Source: Epinephelus fuscoguttatus (lineage: Eukaryota; Chordata; Actinopteri; Perciformes; Serranidae). Taken from it: a stretch of 64,000 nucleotides of DNA. The notes beneath the pieces are model-generated. The model had not been told where the DNA came from, did no database searches, and saw nothing but the letters and a program-made list of their open reading frames with translations. Made by a program: the position numbers and the translations under genes. This document shows, one piece after another, positions 10,301-20,837 of this stretch (positions within the stretch are counted from its first letter, which is position 1; each line of letters begins with the position of its first letter). The DNA lies in the NCBI RefSeq assembly GCF_011397635.1, contig NC_064764.1:41468955-41532954 (forward strand), written 5' to 3'.

Positions 10301-13300
10301 GGAGGGTGTAGTTCGGTAGAAAGAAAATAGTTCCTACATGAAACTGCAGCATCAAGGTCTGTGGATTATCTTGAGTAACCAGGTCATGATTTCTGTAGAA
10401 ACACTAATGTTGAGTTTTAAGCTCCACGAGCTGAGTGTCATCTAGTTGTGTTATACTGGAGAGAAGTCAGACATCTCTACGGCCCATATCTCCAACACTC
10501 TGCAGCTCACACCAGAACTGTCTACACTGATAAACAGCTCTACAGGGAAGAGGAAAAACATGTATATTTGATTTAGGGGTGAGCTGTCTCTGTAATCTAC
10601 AGCAAGGCATCCTATGTAGCGTGTAATGTTTGTAGCATGGCTGTCCCTCCACTGCAGGTCACTGTGGGCTCTCTCTTGGCTTCAGACTGTGGCAGCAGTT
10701 TGTTATTGCGTCTTTCTCTCTGACAGAACAAGCAGCTGGAGTTTACCACCGGGAATCACGCAAAGGGAGATACCAGCTGACTTATAAAGAGGCCAAGGCT
10801 GTCTGCAAGTACGAGGGAGGGAAGCTGGCCACTTACGAACAACTGGAGGCGGCTCGTCAAATAGGTCTGCAGCAAACTCTTGAACAATACACACACAGAG
10901 CTCCTGCTGAAGGGGATGGATCATGATTCATTATGTTTCACTCTTTCATCATTGGCAGCATGAAATGAAGGCAGGAGGGTTGTGTTTACCTTTCCTTTCT
11001 CCCATGAAGCACATTAAATGTCATGTCTGATGTAACAGAAGTAGTAGGCTACATCTCTAAACCAGCTGGAATGCTTTTAACATGCAGAAAAAGAGGTCCA
11101 CAGGGTAAAGGTCACTGGGAAACAGTGAGTGAGCACTTCTTTCCACGAGTGCTTTGCTGTTTTATGACTCCATGCCAAGTTTTAACCGGCCCCACGAGTG
11201 CTGTAAAAGTCTGTTAACACCTTCTTGGGTGGGTAACATCACCGTTCCTTTGGCACAGAGATTAAATCCAACCACTCGATCCGCCTCCCTGTCAGCAGTT
11301 ACAGCTGAGTCTCCCCACAGCTCTCTGCCCAGGAGGTTTCTTCTTTATCTGGGCTCAGTGGGGTCTGCTTATTGTAACTCTAAAGCCCCCGTCTTCACAC
11401 ATAAAAGAGAACAACAAAACAACACACAGGGAAAAAATGGTAATGGCCACCAGAACTGTGGTGTCCAGGTTTTTCTTTTGAGGCTGCTCTGTTGGCAGAG
11501 TTCAAAAGAAAGACTTTCTGTGGTTGGCCGGCAGAAAAGAGTTTAACTGAGTGAGTGGTTGTTTTCTTCTCTTGTTCAGGTTTCCATGTGTGCTCTGCTG
11601 GATGGTTCGACAAAGGACGAGTTGGTTACCCCATCGTCAAAGCTGGCGCCCACTGCGGCTTTGGGAAGATTGGCATCATCGACTACGGACACAGGCGGAA
11701 CAAAAGTGAAAAATGGGATGTGTACTGCTACAACCCAAACTGTGAGTACAGGTTTTATAACTCTCACTGAAATGGAGGGACTCTCTGTCTGTCTGTCTGT
11801 CTGTCTGTCTGTATGTCTGTCTGTCTGTCTGTCTGTATGTCCCTTGATTTTCCGAACAACCGTTAATCTGATTAACTTCAAACTTGGTGTATTGTGCGAG
11901 CTCTTGACATCCACGGGACATATTTATTCGAAGTGCATTATATATACACACTGTATATTATACTGATATTAACTGTTACACCTCTGTAACGGCATGCTGG
12001 GTACAGCTTGTTCTCCGTCACTCGCTACAGCACATTCCACAGCAGATGAAAAAAGGGAGACCAAAGGGCATGAATGGCCTGGTCCCACACGCAGAGCTAG
12101 CTGTTTGCAAATTGCATGTAAACTCTAGCATTGTTGACGCAACTATGTCATGGTAGCTGCTCAGGACCCAAAGAAGTGCAGTGTTGACTGTGAAGTTGTT
12201 TGGATGAGCACTTCTTGAGAAGGGACAGGCACAGTACTAGCAGTGCTAAATGCCGGCTTAAAGGGCCAGTTCACCCAAATTAAAAACACATATTTTTCTT
12301 CTTCCTGTGCTGCTTTTTAGTGTGTCGGAGATATCTGCTGTTAAGATGTCTGCCATCTCTCCAGTATAATGGAACTAGACGACACTTCCATAGACCATGA
12401 CCTTGTTACTCAAAATAATGCACAGACCTTGTTGTGAGCAGTTTCATGTAGGAACTACTTTCTTTCTAACGAACTACACCCACCACAGTATTGCTACTAG
12501 GGTGAGGTACTGAACTCAGTACTAGATACTTCTGAGGGTACCGACCAATTTACGTTGGTACTGTCAAGTACAGATTCACTTTAAATCCACTGGTACCATT
12601 TTTTGGTACCTGAGAGTGCATCTGAGAACTCTGGGTTTAGACAAAAGGCTGAAGTGCCATCAAGTGCCCCGAAGCCTGGGAACCAGCATTGAAACTCTGC
12701 AGAGCTGCCAGGCGTAACCTCAGTCAAGAGCAGAAGCACTCTGAAGCTGGGAAGCTGGCCAAGAGCTCTGTTAGTCACTCTCTGTTAGAGCTTCGTCTGT
12801 CGCTTCGTTGGTCACCCCCTTAGTCACTTAGTTGGTTGCTCCATTGGCTGCTCTGTCAGCTACCCCATTGACCACTTTGTTGAGTGCTCAGTTGTTCGCT
12901 CCATTGGTTGCTCCATTGGCTGCTCCATTGGCTGCTCCACTGGCTGCTCCATTGGCTGCTCCATTGGCTGCTCCATTGGTTGCTCCATTGGCTGCTCCAT
13001 TGGTTGCTCCATTGGTTGCTCCATTGGCTGCTCCATTGGCTGCTCCACTGGCTGCTCCATTGGTTGCTCCATTGGTTGCTCCGTTGGCTGCTCCATTGGT
13101 TGCTCCACTGGCTGCTCCACTGGCTGCTCCATTGGCTGCTCCATTGGCTGCTCCATTGGCTGCTCCACTGGCTGCTCCATTGGTTGCTCCATTGGTTGCT
13201 CCGTTGGCTGCTCCATTGGTTGCTCCACTGGCTGCTCCATTGGTTGCTCCATTGGTTGCTCCGTTGGCTGCTCCATTGGCTGCTCCATTGGCTGCTCCAC

Positions 13301-16300
13301 TGGCTGCTCCATTGGCTGCTCCATTGGTTGCTCCATTGGTTGCTCCATTGGCTGCTCCATTGGCTTCTTTGTTGACTGCTTAGTTGTTCACTCCATTAAA
13401 CTCTCTGTTGTTCATTCCATTAGTCGCTTTGTTGGTCGCTCAGTTGGCTTCTTAGCACGCCAAAACATGCGTTGCAGTGCCGGCATAGTTTGGTGTCTGG
13501 TCCAGCTTCCTTTCTATATTTTCAGTAATAGTCTAATATCAATGCTAGATGAGCAGACGCACATAAGCAGGGAAACAGTGCCAGGAAATTAGCTCTACAT
13601 GTGATTAGAGAAGAGCAGAGGAGCAGAAATGCGTTTTAGTCGACTACATCACCCCCACAGCTGGTCCAAAAGTTTTTTGTTTTTTTTTTTACATTTTTTT
13701 ATGACAGACAAAGTAGTACCAAAAAAGTTAGTGTTTGATACCTGTACCAAAGTCTAGGTACTGGAATCTGTACTGGTATCATTTCAAATGTGAACATACT
13801 CAAGCTTAATCACCCTGAGTGTCAGTCCCGGTCGGGGAGACCAGGCCAGCAGGTTAAGAATAGTCATGGAGTGTGAGGCTCCACAGACTCACTCAGGAGG
13901 TTTCCAGTCACACGTGAGGGTTGATACAGAGATCTGAAGCAGCTCAGGATGGGACCACGGTGAGACGGGGGACTCTGTGTTGGTCCTGACTCAAAGCCAC
14001 AATCTCAGTCCCACCCTGTGAGTTATCATGTTATCACAACCCGACCGAGAATAAATCTGTGGAAGTAGGAACATCAGTGTGGATAAGATGTGAGTGGAGG
14101 AAGTGATAACTGACACACAGGCTGTACAGTGACTGAGTGGTTTAAAACCCACCACGGCTGATTTCACAATCCGCCTGATTCATAATGAGCCAGAGACATT
14201 TTATACGTCATGTCCTTTAAGTGCGTCTGGAAAACATTTAAAAGCAATATTTTGGAAATAAACATCCAAGTAACAAAAGCAGCTCTGAACGTACATGCCG
14301 CTGTGGCCTCAGTGAGCTGAATAAAACCACTATTTCAACATCACAAAAACTTCATTGTTTGTCACAAGGAGACGGGAATTTGTCTTTTATGTGGCTTAGA
14401 AGAAAAAACACACTGAAGTTTTGTTTCTGTCCCAAAATATCTCTGTAGCTGCTGAACGCTCCACTATATGTTCAGTTATGTCTCTGACTGTTTGTTGCGT
14501 TTCAATACCCACAGAGAGAAAAAGATTTAGTGTGTCACAATACATGTAGTGATGCACATATTGGATTTATTTGCTGATATCTAACAACTCATTTGGACGA
14601 TAACTGATAACCAAACTTTCTTCCCTGAATCCTCTGACTGAATAAACCTCTTTATCCGTGTGCTTGTACCCTGGTTTATCCCTATTTTTCTAAGTATTTT
14701 AATTTATGTAGGCCTACTTACTGTATGTAACACCCTGACTGTGTATTTGTGTTTGCATTGTGCAGCACTGTTATTTCATTGTCTGATCTATAAAGAATGT
14801 TTAATTTAAAATTCGAGGAGCACTAAGAAAAATAATGATACACAGCCTTTTGTTTTCTGAGCGCATTGTTTAACTTAGTGGTGGTTTAAGAAATCTGTAA
14901 AAGATAAGATAAGATAATCCTTTATTCGTCCCTCAGCGGGGACGTTTGCAATATTACAGCAGCAGAGACAGAGTGCAAACAGGAAGCATTGGTAGGAAGA
15001 ATAAAAACACAAATCAATGTATAAGCATGTATCGATAAAAGGAAAGGAAAATGGATTGTCCATAGTTTGATGTACAGATGTAAAAACTTGTGGGATTTTT
15101 TAAGGTATTTTTTAGGGCTTTCTACCTTTAATTAATGGAACAGTATTAGTGTAAAGGGGGATGACGTGCAGCAAAGGGCTGTGGGTTGGAATTGAACCCC
15201 CAGCTGCTACGACAAGGACAAGGCCTCTGTAGGTGGGGTGTCTGCTCTACCAGGTGAGCTGATGGGCGCCCTTATAACACACTTTTAAAGCCCTGACGGA
15301 GACCTGCAGTGGTCCAAACATGTCAGCTCTTTTAATGATTGAGCCACAACAGTAAAGGCTTTTTAATACTTCCTCATTTTCTATATTTTTGGATCGGCTC
15401 TCTGTGTATCCTGTTTCCTGTTGTCAATGAACACTTGACACAAGGTTCTGATCTATGTTTGAGTTCACAGAGCAACCAGTCATCTGTCCTTTTTTCTAAA
15501 AATATATATCTTGCTGATATTATCACGCATCCATAACAGTATGTCATCAAACACAGTACGGCAAAAATACCAGGATGTTCTACTACATCCAGTGTGATTT
15601 TGCGGTCTGTAGGCCAGCATGCTTTTCTGACTATTCTGACCCACAATCCTCTGCACAGCGGAAGATATGTCCTGTTGACTGAGACGCAAACAGACAACAG
15701 CTTGACAGCTGTCAAAGGTCACAATGACGGATGACAACATATTCAGTAACTGACGACCAGTCAAATAGTAATAATAGGAATACGTCCATCTATCATTTAA
15801 GGGAACAAAATAATCATAAAGATGACCAACAACAAAAGGACATAACAAGTTTCAAACAAGCCTGGCATGGTGATAGATATATAAGCAAGAGGGTCAAAGT
15901 TCAGGGCATGATGTTATGAGACAGTATTCTGTCCCGACTGTGTGCACAGGGCATGAAACAGTGTGTACTTTTTAAGGGCAGCTGCACTACCTGCTAAAAG
16001 AAAGAAGAAGAGTATGTGATTGGGATCATAGCCTGAGATCCTGTCGGACTGTGTGTGTCTGCTGTTTGCTGCTGAGCAGGTAAAGTACAGTGAGTCCTTA
16101 CAGCTGTGTCTCTGATTACAGCTGCAGCTGAAATACCACGACTGTAAAGTTTGCTAAACGATGACCTGAGAGAGCTGATGATTCTCTGTGGACTCATCAC
16201 TATGAGCGACTCCTTTAACCCTCTGAAACCTGAGCAAATTGGCATGATTGTCTTTCATAACAAGGAAAGAAGGCAATAGTTTTAAGAAGTAAGTTTAGTA

Positions 16301-17929
16301 ACTAAGATATTAACCCAAAAATAAGCAAAAAAGAAAAGTAAAAAAAAACACCTGAGAATAAACAAAGAAGAAAGATAAAAACAAAAACAAACAAGAAAAT
16401 CACCTAAAAATAAGCAAAAAGAAAAGAAAAAAATGAAGAAAAAACAACCTAAAAATAAGCAAAAAAGAAAAGTAAAAAAAAATAGAATATTACCCAAAAC
16501 TAAGCAAAAAATAAAAGTAAAAAAACAACAAGAAATTTTCTGAAAATAAGAAAAAAGAAAAGTAAAAAAAGAAAACAACAAGAATTTACCTGAAAATAGC
16601 AAAAAAGAAAAGTAAAAAGCCAAAGGTAACCAAAATTACCTGAAAAGATAGATAAAAATTTAATTAAATATCTTACTATTACTATATTACTATTAAATCC
16701 ATATTTAAAACTTGACATTTCCCTAGTTTTTTGATAATTTTGTAATAAAACTTTTCTAATAATGCTCACTGCCTTTTTCCCTGATGTTTTCTGTAGAAAT
16801 CAAACCATTTTGTTCGGTGCTTGTGAAAGGCACCTGAACGCAGCACAAGACAATGGATGTCGATCCAGGTTTTAAAGGGTTAACTTCACACAGTCATCTG
16901 ATCAGCTGTTGATTATTGCAGCTCTGACTTGGATATTATAGAATTATTATCAATATATTTACTGAAACATTTTATAAAAGAGAAATTAACTCGTAGGTGC
17001 TCCCTGGTGGACAAACTTTGTAACTGCAACATTTATTTCTAATAACTTGTTGGCTGACACAGTGCAGATATATCAATACAGATATATCTGTGGTGAGCTT
17101 AAATATCCCGATCACATGGACCAGGTGATTTATTGATCCAGCTCTATTTAGAAATTGTGAAATGAGACATTTTAAAATACTAAAAAATGTGCATGAAATC
17201 AAACCTAATTTCTCTGATTTTTAACAACTTCTAATTTTAATACTTAGAGGTGACGGGGTTCACTGTTAGAGCAGAAGGTCATATTATGGGAGCATTATCA
17301 GGTGAATGTCATAACTCTCTGTAATGAAAAGTTTAATATTTCTTTAAAAATCAATCAGCTGTGGAATCCCAGGTGAGACTGAGCCCAGTGATGATGTAAG
17401 CTTAGTTTTTTTTTTAACAATCTGCAAATAAAAACACACCACTCTGTTTGTTGTGTTCACCTTAATATTTGTTTATTGTGTTTCATATCATAGGCCCACA
17501 AGTATTTATCCATATCTCATAATGATCAGACTCTGACCCTCTGCCTGACCCAGGGGGCCACTGTCTCATCATCTGACCCCGGCTTGGATCACACCTGTCT
17601 ACGAACTTGGTCTTCATTGTGATCCCAACTACAAACCTGTAAAGTCTCATGGATGTATCTCGTACAGTTGTGGCACTGTTAGATTGAAAGACAAGACAAG
17701 ACAAGACAAGACAGACAGACAGACAGACAGACAGACTCTCTGGGCAGTCGGCCCAGAGAATAACTTTCTCTTTCTAGGTGCTCTCGCTCCTCCGCGTGTG
17801 TGCACAAAGAGAATCCAACAAGTATGAGTGGGGGCATATAAATTAAGTTTGATGTGATTTGATAAGCACCTGGTAGAGTTCTCAAAACTGCTCCTGTGGT
17901 ACTACAATAGGAACCACATTTTGCCATAA

Positions 17930-17975
<46 letters not shown>

Positions 17976-20618
17976 AAAAGGTGAAAACAACTCAAACCCG
18001 GCCGTCCCAGCTGGTAACATCACATTTCTTCTCCCTGCAGGACGTCTGGTGTTTAAACCTTTGAAGTCATTGTCACAAGTCTCCAAATGTGTGTTTGATT
18101 TTCTTCAGTCAACAAAAGCTTTTCTTTTTCATATTCTGAATTGACGCAGCAGGCCGACCCTCCAAACCCAAACCCTTCAATAAACAGATGCGCAAATCCA
18201 CCGGCTGATTAAAAGAAAACACTGTGGGCAGTCTCAAGTGGTCGTTTCGTCTGCGAGCACAGACACCACATTTATCTTCCTGTCCTCAGCTGACGGTGCT
18301 TCAGAGCTGCCGTCTACTGCTGTGACAGAAATATGTGTCGCTGGTTTGAGTTTACTGAATCTACGATCATAGAGCACAGTTAGCAGGAGCTCTGGTTGGG
18401 ACGCGTTTGGTGTCTGTCAGTTGTGAAATGTGCATTTATTACTGCACACCCTGAGCTTGGAATAATTTACAAGAAGGTTTTGCCTTCACACCAGACATTC
18501 AGACGCCATATTAAAAAACATTCATCCATCCATATTCATCCGCTTATCCTGGACCAGGTCTCGGGGGCAGCAGGCCAAGCAAAGCACTCCAGACGTCCCT
18601 CTCCTCAACAACACTTTCCAGCTCCTCCTGGAGGATCTAGAGACCTTCCCAGACAGACAGACTGGACTTACAGTCCATGTTGCTGAGAAAGATGTCTCAG
18701 CATATTGTTGGTGTCTCCACCCTCGACTGAAATGATCATTTTACAGATATTATAAGCAGCACTGTTGTTGACTTTCTTCGTGAAATAAAGCCAGGCTTTG
18801 CACCATTTCTTCCTCTCCGCTATGACTCTTACTTGTTGCACGTTTCCAGCAGCATAAACGCATGAGTTTGACTTTCAGAAAAACATGCTGACATCAGTAA
18901 AATGAATTGATAAACTTGGAGGCATACGATTCAGATGGATCGGACAATTTGAAATCAGTTCTCATAACTTTTGGTGCGGCAGTAGCTCAGTCCATAGAGA
19001 CCTGGGTTGGGAATCGGAGGGGCACCTGTCCAAGGCAGCGCCCTCACTCTGACATCTCTCCACTTAGTGCATGTATAGGTCCTGTTTGTGCATGTGTGTA
19101 TTTCGGGCCTGTGTGTAACTGATAACGGAGTTTAAAAAAAATTTAATTTCCCCTCAAGTGGATTAATAAAGTATATAAAATGAAAAATAAATAAATAAAA
19201 ATAAATTCCCATCCCAAGTGGGGAGCTCATTTAGGTGTTTTACTTCTGCATCAGATTATCTTGGAGTAATCTGTTCCTCCGGTCCATAGTCATCCTGCAT
19301 GTCGAAGTGTCCTTGGGCAGATACTGAACCTCAAACTGCTCCTGATGGCTCCTGGCCGGTGTCAGGCACCTTATTATACAGAGACTCTGCTTCACTCACA
19401 GGCCTGGTTACTAAACACTGTGGAATGCTCAGGTCAACATGATCTACGTCTCTTTGTGTCCTCACTGTCTGATCATCTGTTCCTGAAAGTCCAGTCAGTG
19501 TAGCTCAAAAAAAAAAGGGCCCAACCCAGGAGAAACTGCAACAGTAATGTTTCTTAGTTTTTACTGGTCCTAATATCCCTCTGCATCAAATATTAAAAGT
19601 TTACACTCATGGATTCAGTGGAACATGTTTGTTTTCAAGGACAGTGACACAGTCTGGGTAAAGTTCGGTTAATATTGAAGCGTCTATGTGCACCTGTACA
19701 ACAGATTTGGGGTCAAACTTTTCAATAAAACACTTTGTAAGAGGATATTCTGATGTATCATACCTGTGTTTGGGGTACAACGACCCAACACCCAATTGTG
19801 GCCATATTTTCCACTTCCTGCTTGTGTCACTGCTGGTACGTGTGCATCCGCATCAAATTGTTCCTTATAGACACTGTTTAGTATCTATGATGTCATCTGA
19901 GCAGTTAATTTATCGTCTACATGTCATTCATGTGTCTTACAGCCAAGGAGTGTGGTGGGGTGCTGACAGACCAGCAGAGGATCATTCAGTCTCCCGGCTT
20001 CCCTGAGGAGTACCAGGATGAACAGATCTGCTACTGGCACATCCGTGTGCGCCTGGGCCAGAGGATCCGCCTCCACTTCATAGAGTTCGATGTGGAGGAT
20101 GACACGGGCTGCCTGGCAGATTACCTGGAGGTGTACGACAGCTACGACGATGTCTCCGGCTTCGCTGGGAGGTGAGGATCACTGAGGGGGAAAGTAGGAA
20201 GTATCTAAAACGTTTTTGAACTGAGACAGGATCTTCATCTGGACAATATGATGATGGGCAGGGAAAATATAGACAGAGGTGTGGGCGCGAGTCATGTGAC
20301 TTTGACTCAAGTAAGACTCAAGTCACAAATTTGAAGGCTGTTAACATTTCCTAATCTGTTTGTTTACAGATTCTGTGGCGATTATTTACCTGATGACATC
20401 ATCAGTACAGGTGAGACGTCCTCATCATTTCATACACTGCATTATTCCACACAGATGAGTCTCTGGATTTTTAAAAACCAAACCTTTGTTTTACAGGAAA
20501 CGTGATGACGCTGAAGTTCCTGTCTGACGCCTCAGTCACAGCCGGCGGCTTCCAGTTCCAGTACACTGCCTTTAATGCGTCTCTGTACTCACAGAATCAC
20601 ACCCAGTATCCTCACTGA
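7339..20618 (+). CDS. tnfaip6: TNFAIP6 (TSG-6), hyaluronan-binding Link-CUB protein
   Basis: The coding exons are 7339-7438, 10727-10864, 11580-11741, 19943-20171, 20370-20410 and 20497-20618, all with GT-AG boundaries and consistent phase. They give 263 residues; human TSG-6 has 277. Residues 1-19 form a signal peptide ending EAQA before [14 protein letters not shown]. The Link domain (about 38-130) has its four cysteines (AVC, HVC, HCGFG, YCYN). Of the hyaluronan contacts described for human TSG-6, the tyrosine, phenylalanine, tyrosine and arginine equivalents of Y59, F70, Y78 and R81 are present; K11 is Arg. The CUB domain (about 137-249) contains CGG, ICYWH, GCLADY and FCGD. The secreted protein binds hyaluronan and transfers inter-alpha-inhibitor heavy chains in inflamed matrix. 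The C-terminal tail is shorter than in human. Confidence 0.97.
8715..8890. mobile_element. hAT-like MITE terminus
   Basis: The block starts agcagtggaaaaagtactct and continues with ttacttaagtaaaagtacta, a terminal sequence common to non-autonomous fish hAT elements. The other end is not clear, so the extent is approximate. Confidence 0.5.
9000..10600. repeat. Nested MITE complex with inverted arms
   Basis: A segment at 9041-9079 (ggaactattttctttctacc, then gaactacacc) recurs inverted at 10305-10345 and again directly at about 12440-12486. Between the arms lie a block with ggttcggtacc/ggtaccagt motifs (9245-9540), found again around 12510-12610 and 13600-13820, and a block starting ggcccagacacaccaa (about 9648). 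The outer right edge near 10570-10600 is the inverse of the TTAA element at 12257. All open frames here are repeat-derived. Confidence 0.6.
11781..11840. repeat. (GTCT)n microsatellite
   Basis: Tetranucleotide repeats of gtct with two gtat interruptions lie just downstream of TNFAIP6 exon 3. The adjoining cccttgattttccgaacaac sequence belongs to a dispersed repeat. Confidence 0.9.
12257..12490 (+). mobile_element. TTAA-bounded MITE, left part
   Basis: The sequence TTAAAGGGCCAGTTCACCC opens a block matching the inverse of about 10370-10600, including the ggaactactttctttctaac segment. A clean right end was not found because another repeat and the minisatellite follow. Confidence 0.5.
12780..13440. 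repeat. 12-bp minisatellite with 120-bp higher-order period
   Basis: The unit gctccattggct (variants gctccattggtt, gctccactggct, gctccgttggct) runs without indels through 12900-13360, with degenerate edge units on both sides. Bases 13021-13119 are repeated at 13141-13239, so ten-unit blocks were duplicated. Because 12 is divisible by 3, long open frames appear on both strands; they are artefacts. The array lies in TNFAIP6 intron 3. Confidence 0.95.
13441..13830. repeat. MITE piece flanking the minisatellite
   Basis: The segment shares ggtactggaatctgtactgg and catttcaaatgtgaac motifs with 9245-9540, in related orientation. The minisatellite therefore seems to have grown inside this MITE family. 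Confidence 0.45.
13831..14898. other. TNFAIP6 intron 3, no recognised element
   Basis: There are no splice-flanked frames here. A short stretch near 14445-14490 resembles the gctccact-tatgttca dispersed repeat. Confidence 0.4.
14899..15060 (-). mobile_element. Retroposon 3' tail, inverted
   Basis: The sequence aagataagataagataatcc followed by tttattcgtccctcagcggg is the inverse of a retroposon 3' end with (TTATC)n tail, the same class as 3560-3616. Confidence 0.5.
15090..15272 (-). mobile_element. tRNA-derived SINE
   Basis: On the minus strand from 15272 the sequence reads gggcgcccatcagctcacct and ggtagagcag (A-box-like), then gggggttcaattccaacccac (B-box-like), then ccctttgctgcacgtcatcc. 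The same post-tRNA motif occurs in the SINE at 23931, so they are one family. The element lies antisense in TNFAIP6 intron 3. Confidence 0.7.
15273..16214. other. TNFAIP6 intron 3, unassigned
   Basis: AT-rich DNA with overlapping open frames of about 110-120 codons on the minus strand that show no recognisable family, no codon bias and no splice context. I do not call a gene. Confidence 0.4.
16215..16883. mobile_element. piggyBac-like MITE carrying an A-rich tandem array
   Basis: The ends are TTAA-CCCTCTGAAACCTG at 16215 and CAGGTTTTAAAGGG-TTAA ending at 16883: 14-bp imperfect inverted repeats starting CCCT inside TTAA, as in piggyBac. The interior at about 16308-16640 is a degenerate array of roughly 50-60 bases built on acctgaaaataagcaaaaaa and gaaaagtaaa. 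The long minus-strand frames rich in Phe and Leu are translations of this A-rich array. Confidence 0.7.
16884..17689. other. TNFAIP6 intron 3, unassigned
   Basis: AT-rich DNA without recognised repeats or exons. Confidence 0.35.
17690..17973. repeat. Microsatellites (GACAA)n, (GACA)n and (CA)n
   Basis: A gacaa run passes into a gaca run at about 17690-17736, and a pure (CA)n tract occupies about 17931-17972. The sequence between them is unassigned. Confidence 0.9.
17974..18972. other. TNFAIP6 intron 3, unassigned
   Basis: The only repeat-like motif is cattcatccatccatattca near 18521, typical of fish dispersed repeats. No gene is supported. Confidence 0.35.
18973..19204 (+). mobile_element. 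tRNA-derived SINE, internally deleted
   Basis: The sequence ggtgcggcagtagctcagtc starts a tRNA-like head; the middle is shortened compared with the copy at 59641. The tail reads gtgcatgtgtgtatttcggg, then aatttcccctcaagtggatt and aataaagtat, with an A-rich end. It lies in TNFAIP6 intron 3, sense orientation. Confidence 0.7.
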
Positions 20619-20765
20619 GCGGTGGTTTCAAACACTGATGTAATCCTGTTGCTGTATTTATGATGTCACTGGTTACATCATGTACTGTAAGTAGTCAGTC
20701 TTTGAAGCTGATGTACGAAATGAATCTGTCATTAAATGGTGTTTCTGATGTTGTTCTTGTGTTTA

Positions 20766-20771
20766 AATAAA
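20766..20771 (+). terminator. TNFAIP6 polyadenylation signal
   Basis: AATAAA lies 148 bases after the stop codon, giving a short 3' UTR. Repeat DNA begins about 60 bases further on. Confidence 0.7.
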
Positions 20772-20837
20772 GTCAACAGTCCTGAGGCTTCATTTACATA
20801 AAACAAATCTGGTGTTATTAAACTATTGTAATCCTAG

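Larger units (their letters stand above)
7439..10726 (+). other. TNFAIP6 intron 1
   Basis: The donor GTAAAT follows ctgg, and the acceptor ctctctctgacag precedes exon 2. The first 1.2 kb looks unique and AT-rich; the remainder is built from nested MITEs described separately. No antisense gene was found. Confidence 0.7.

Noticed and set aside
12832..13383. Long open frames of repeating MEQP or AAPL residues on both strands
   Set aside because: They are translations of the 12-bp minisatellite, whose period is divisible by three; there is no start context, splice site or homology.
16282..16769. Minus-strand frames rich in Phe and Leu resembling membrane proteins
   Set aside because: They translate the A-rich tandem array inside a MITE.
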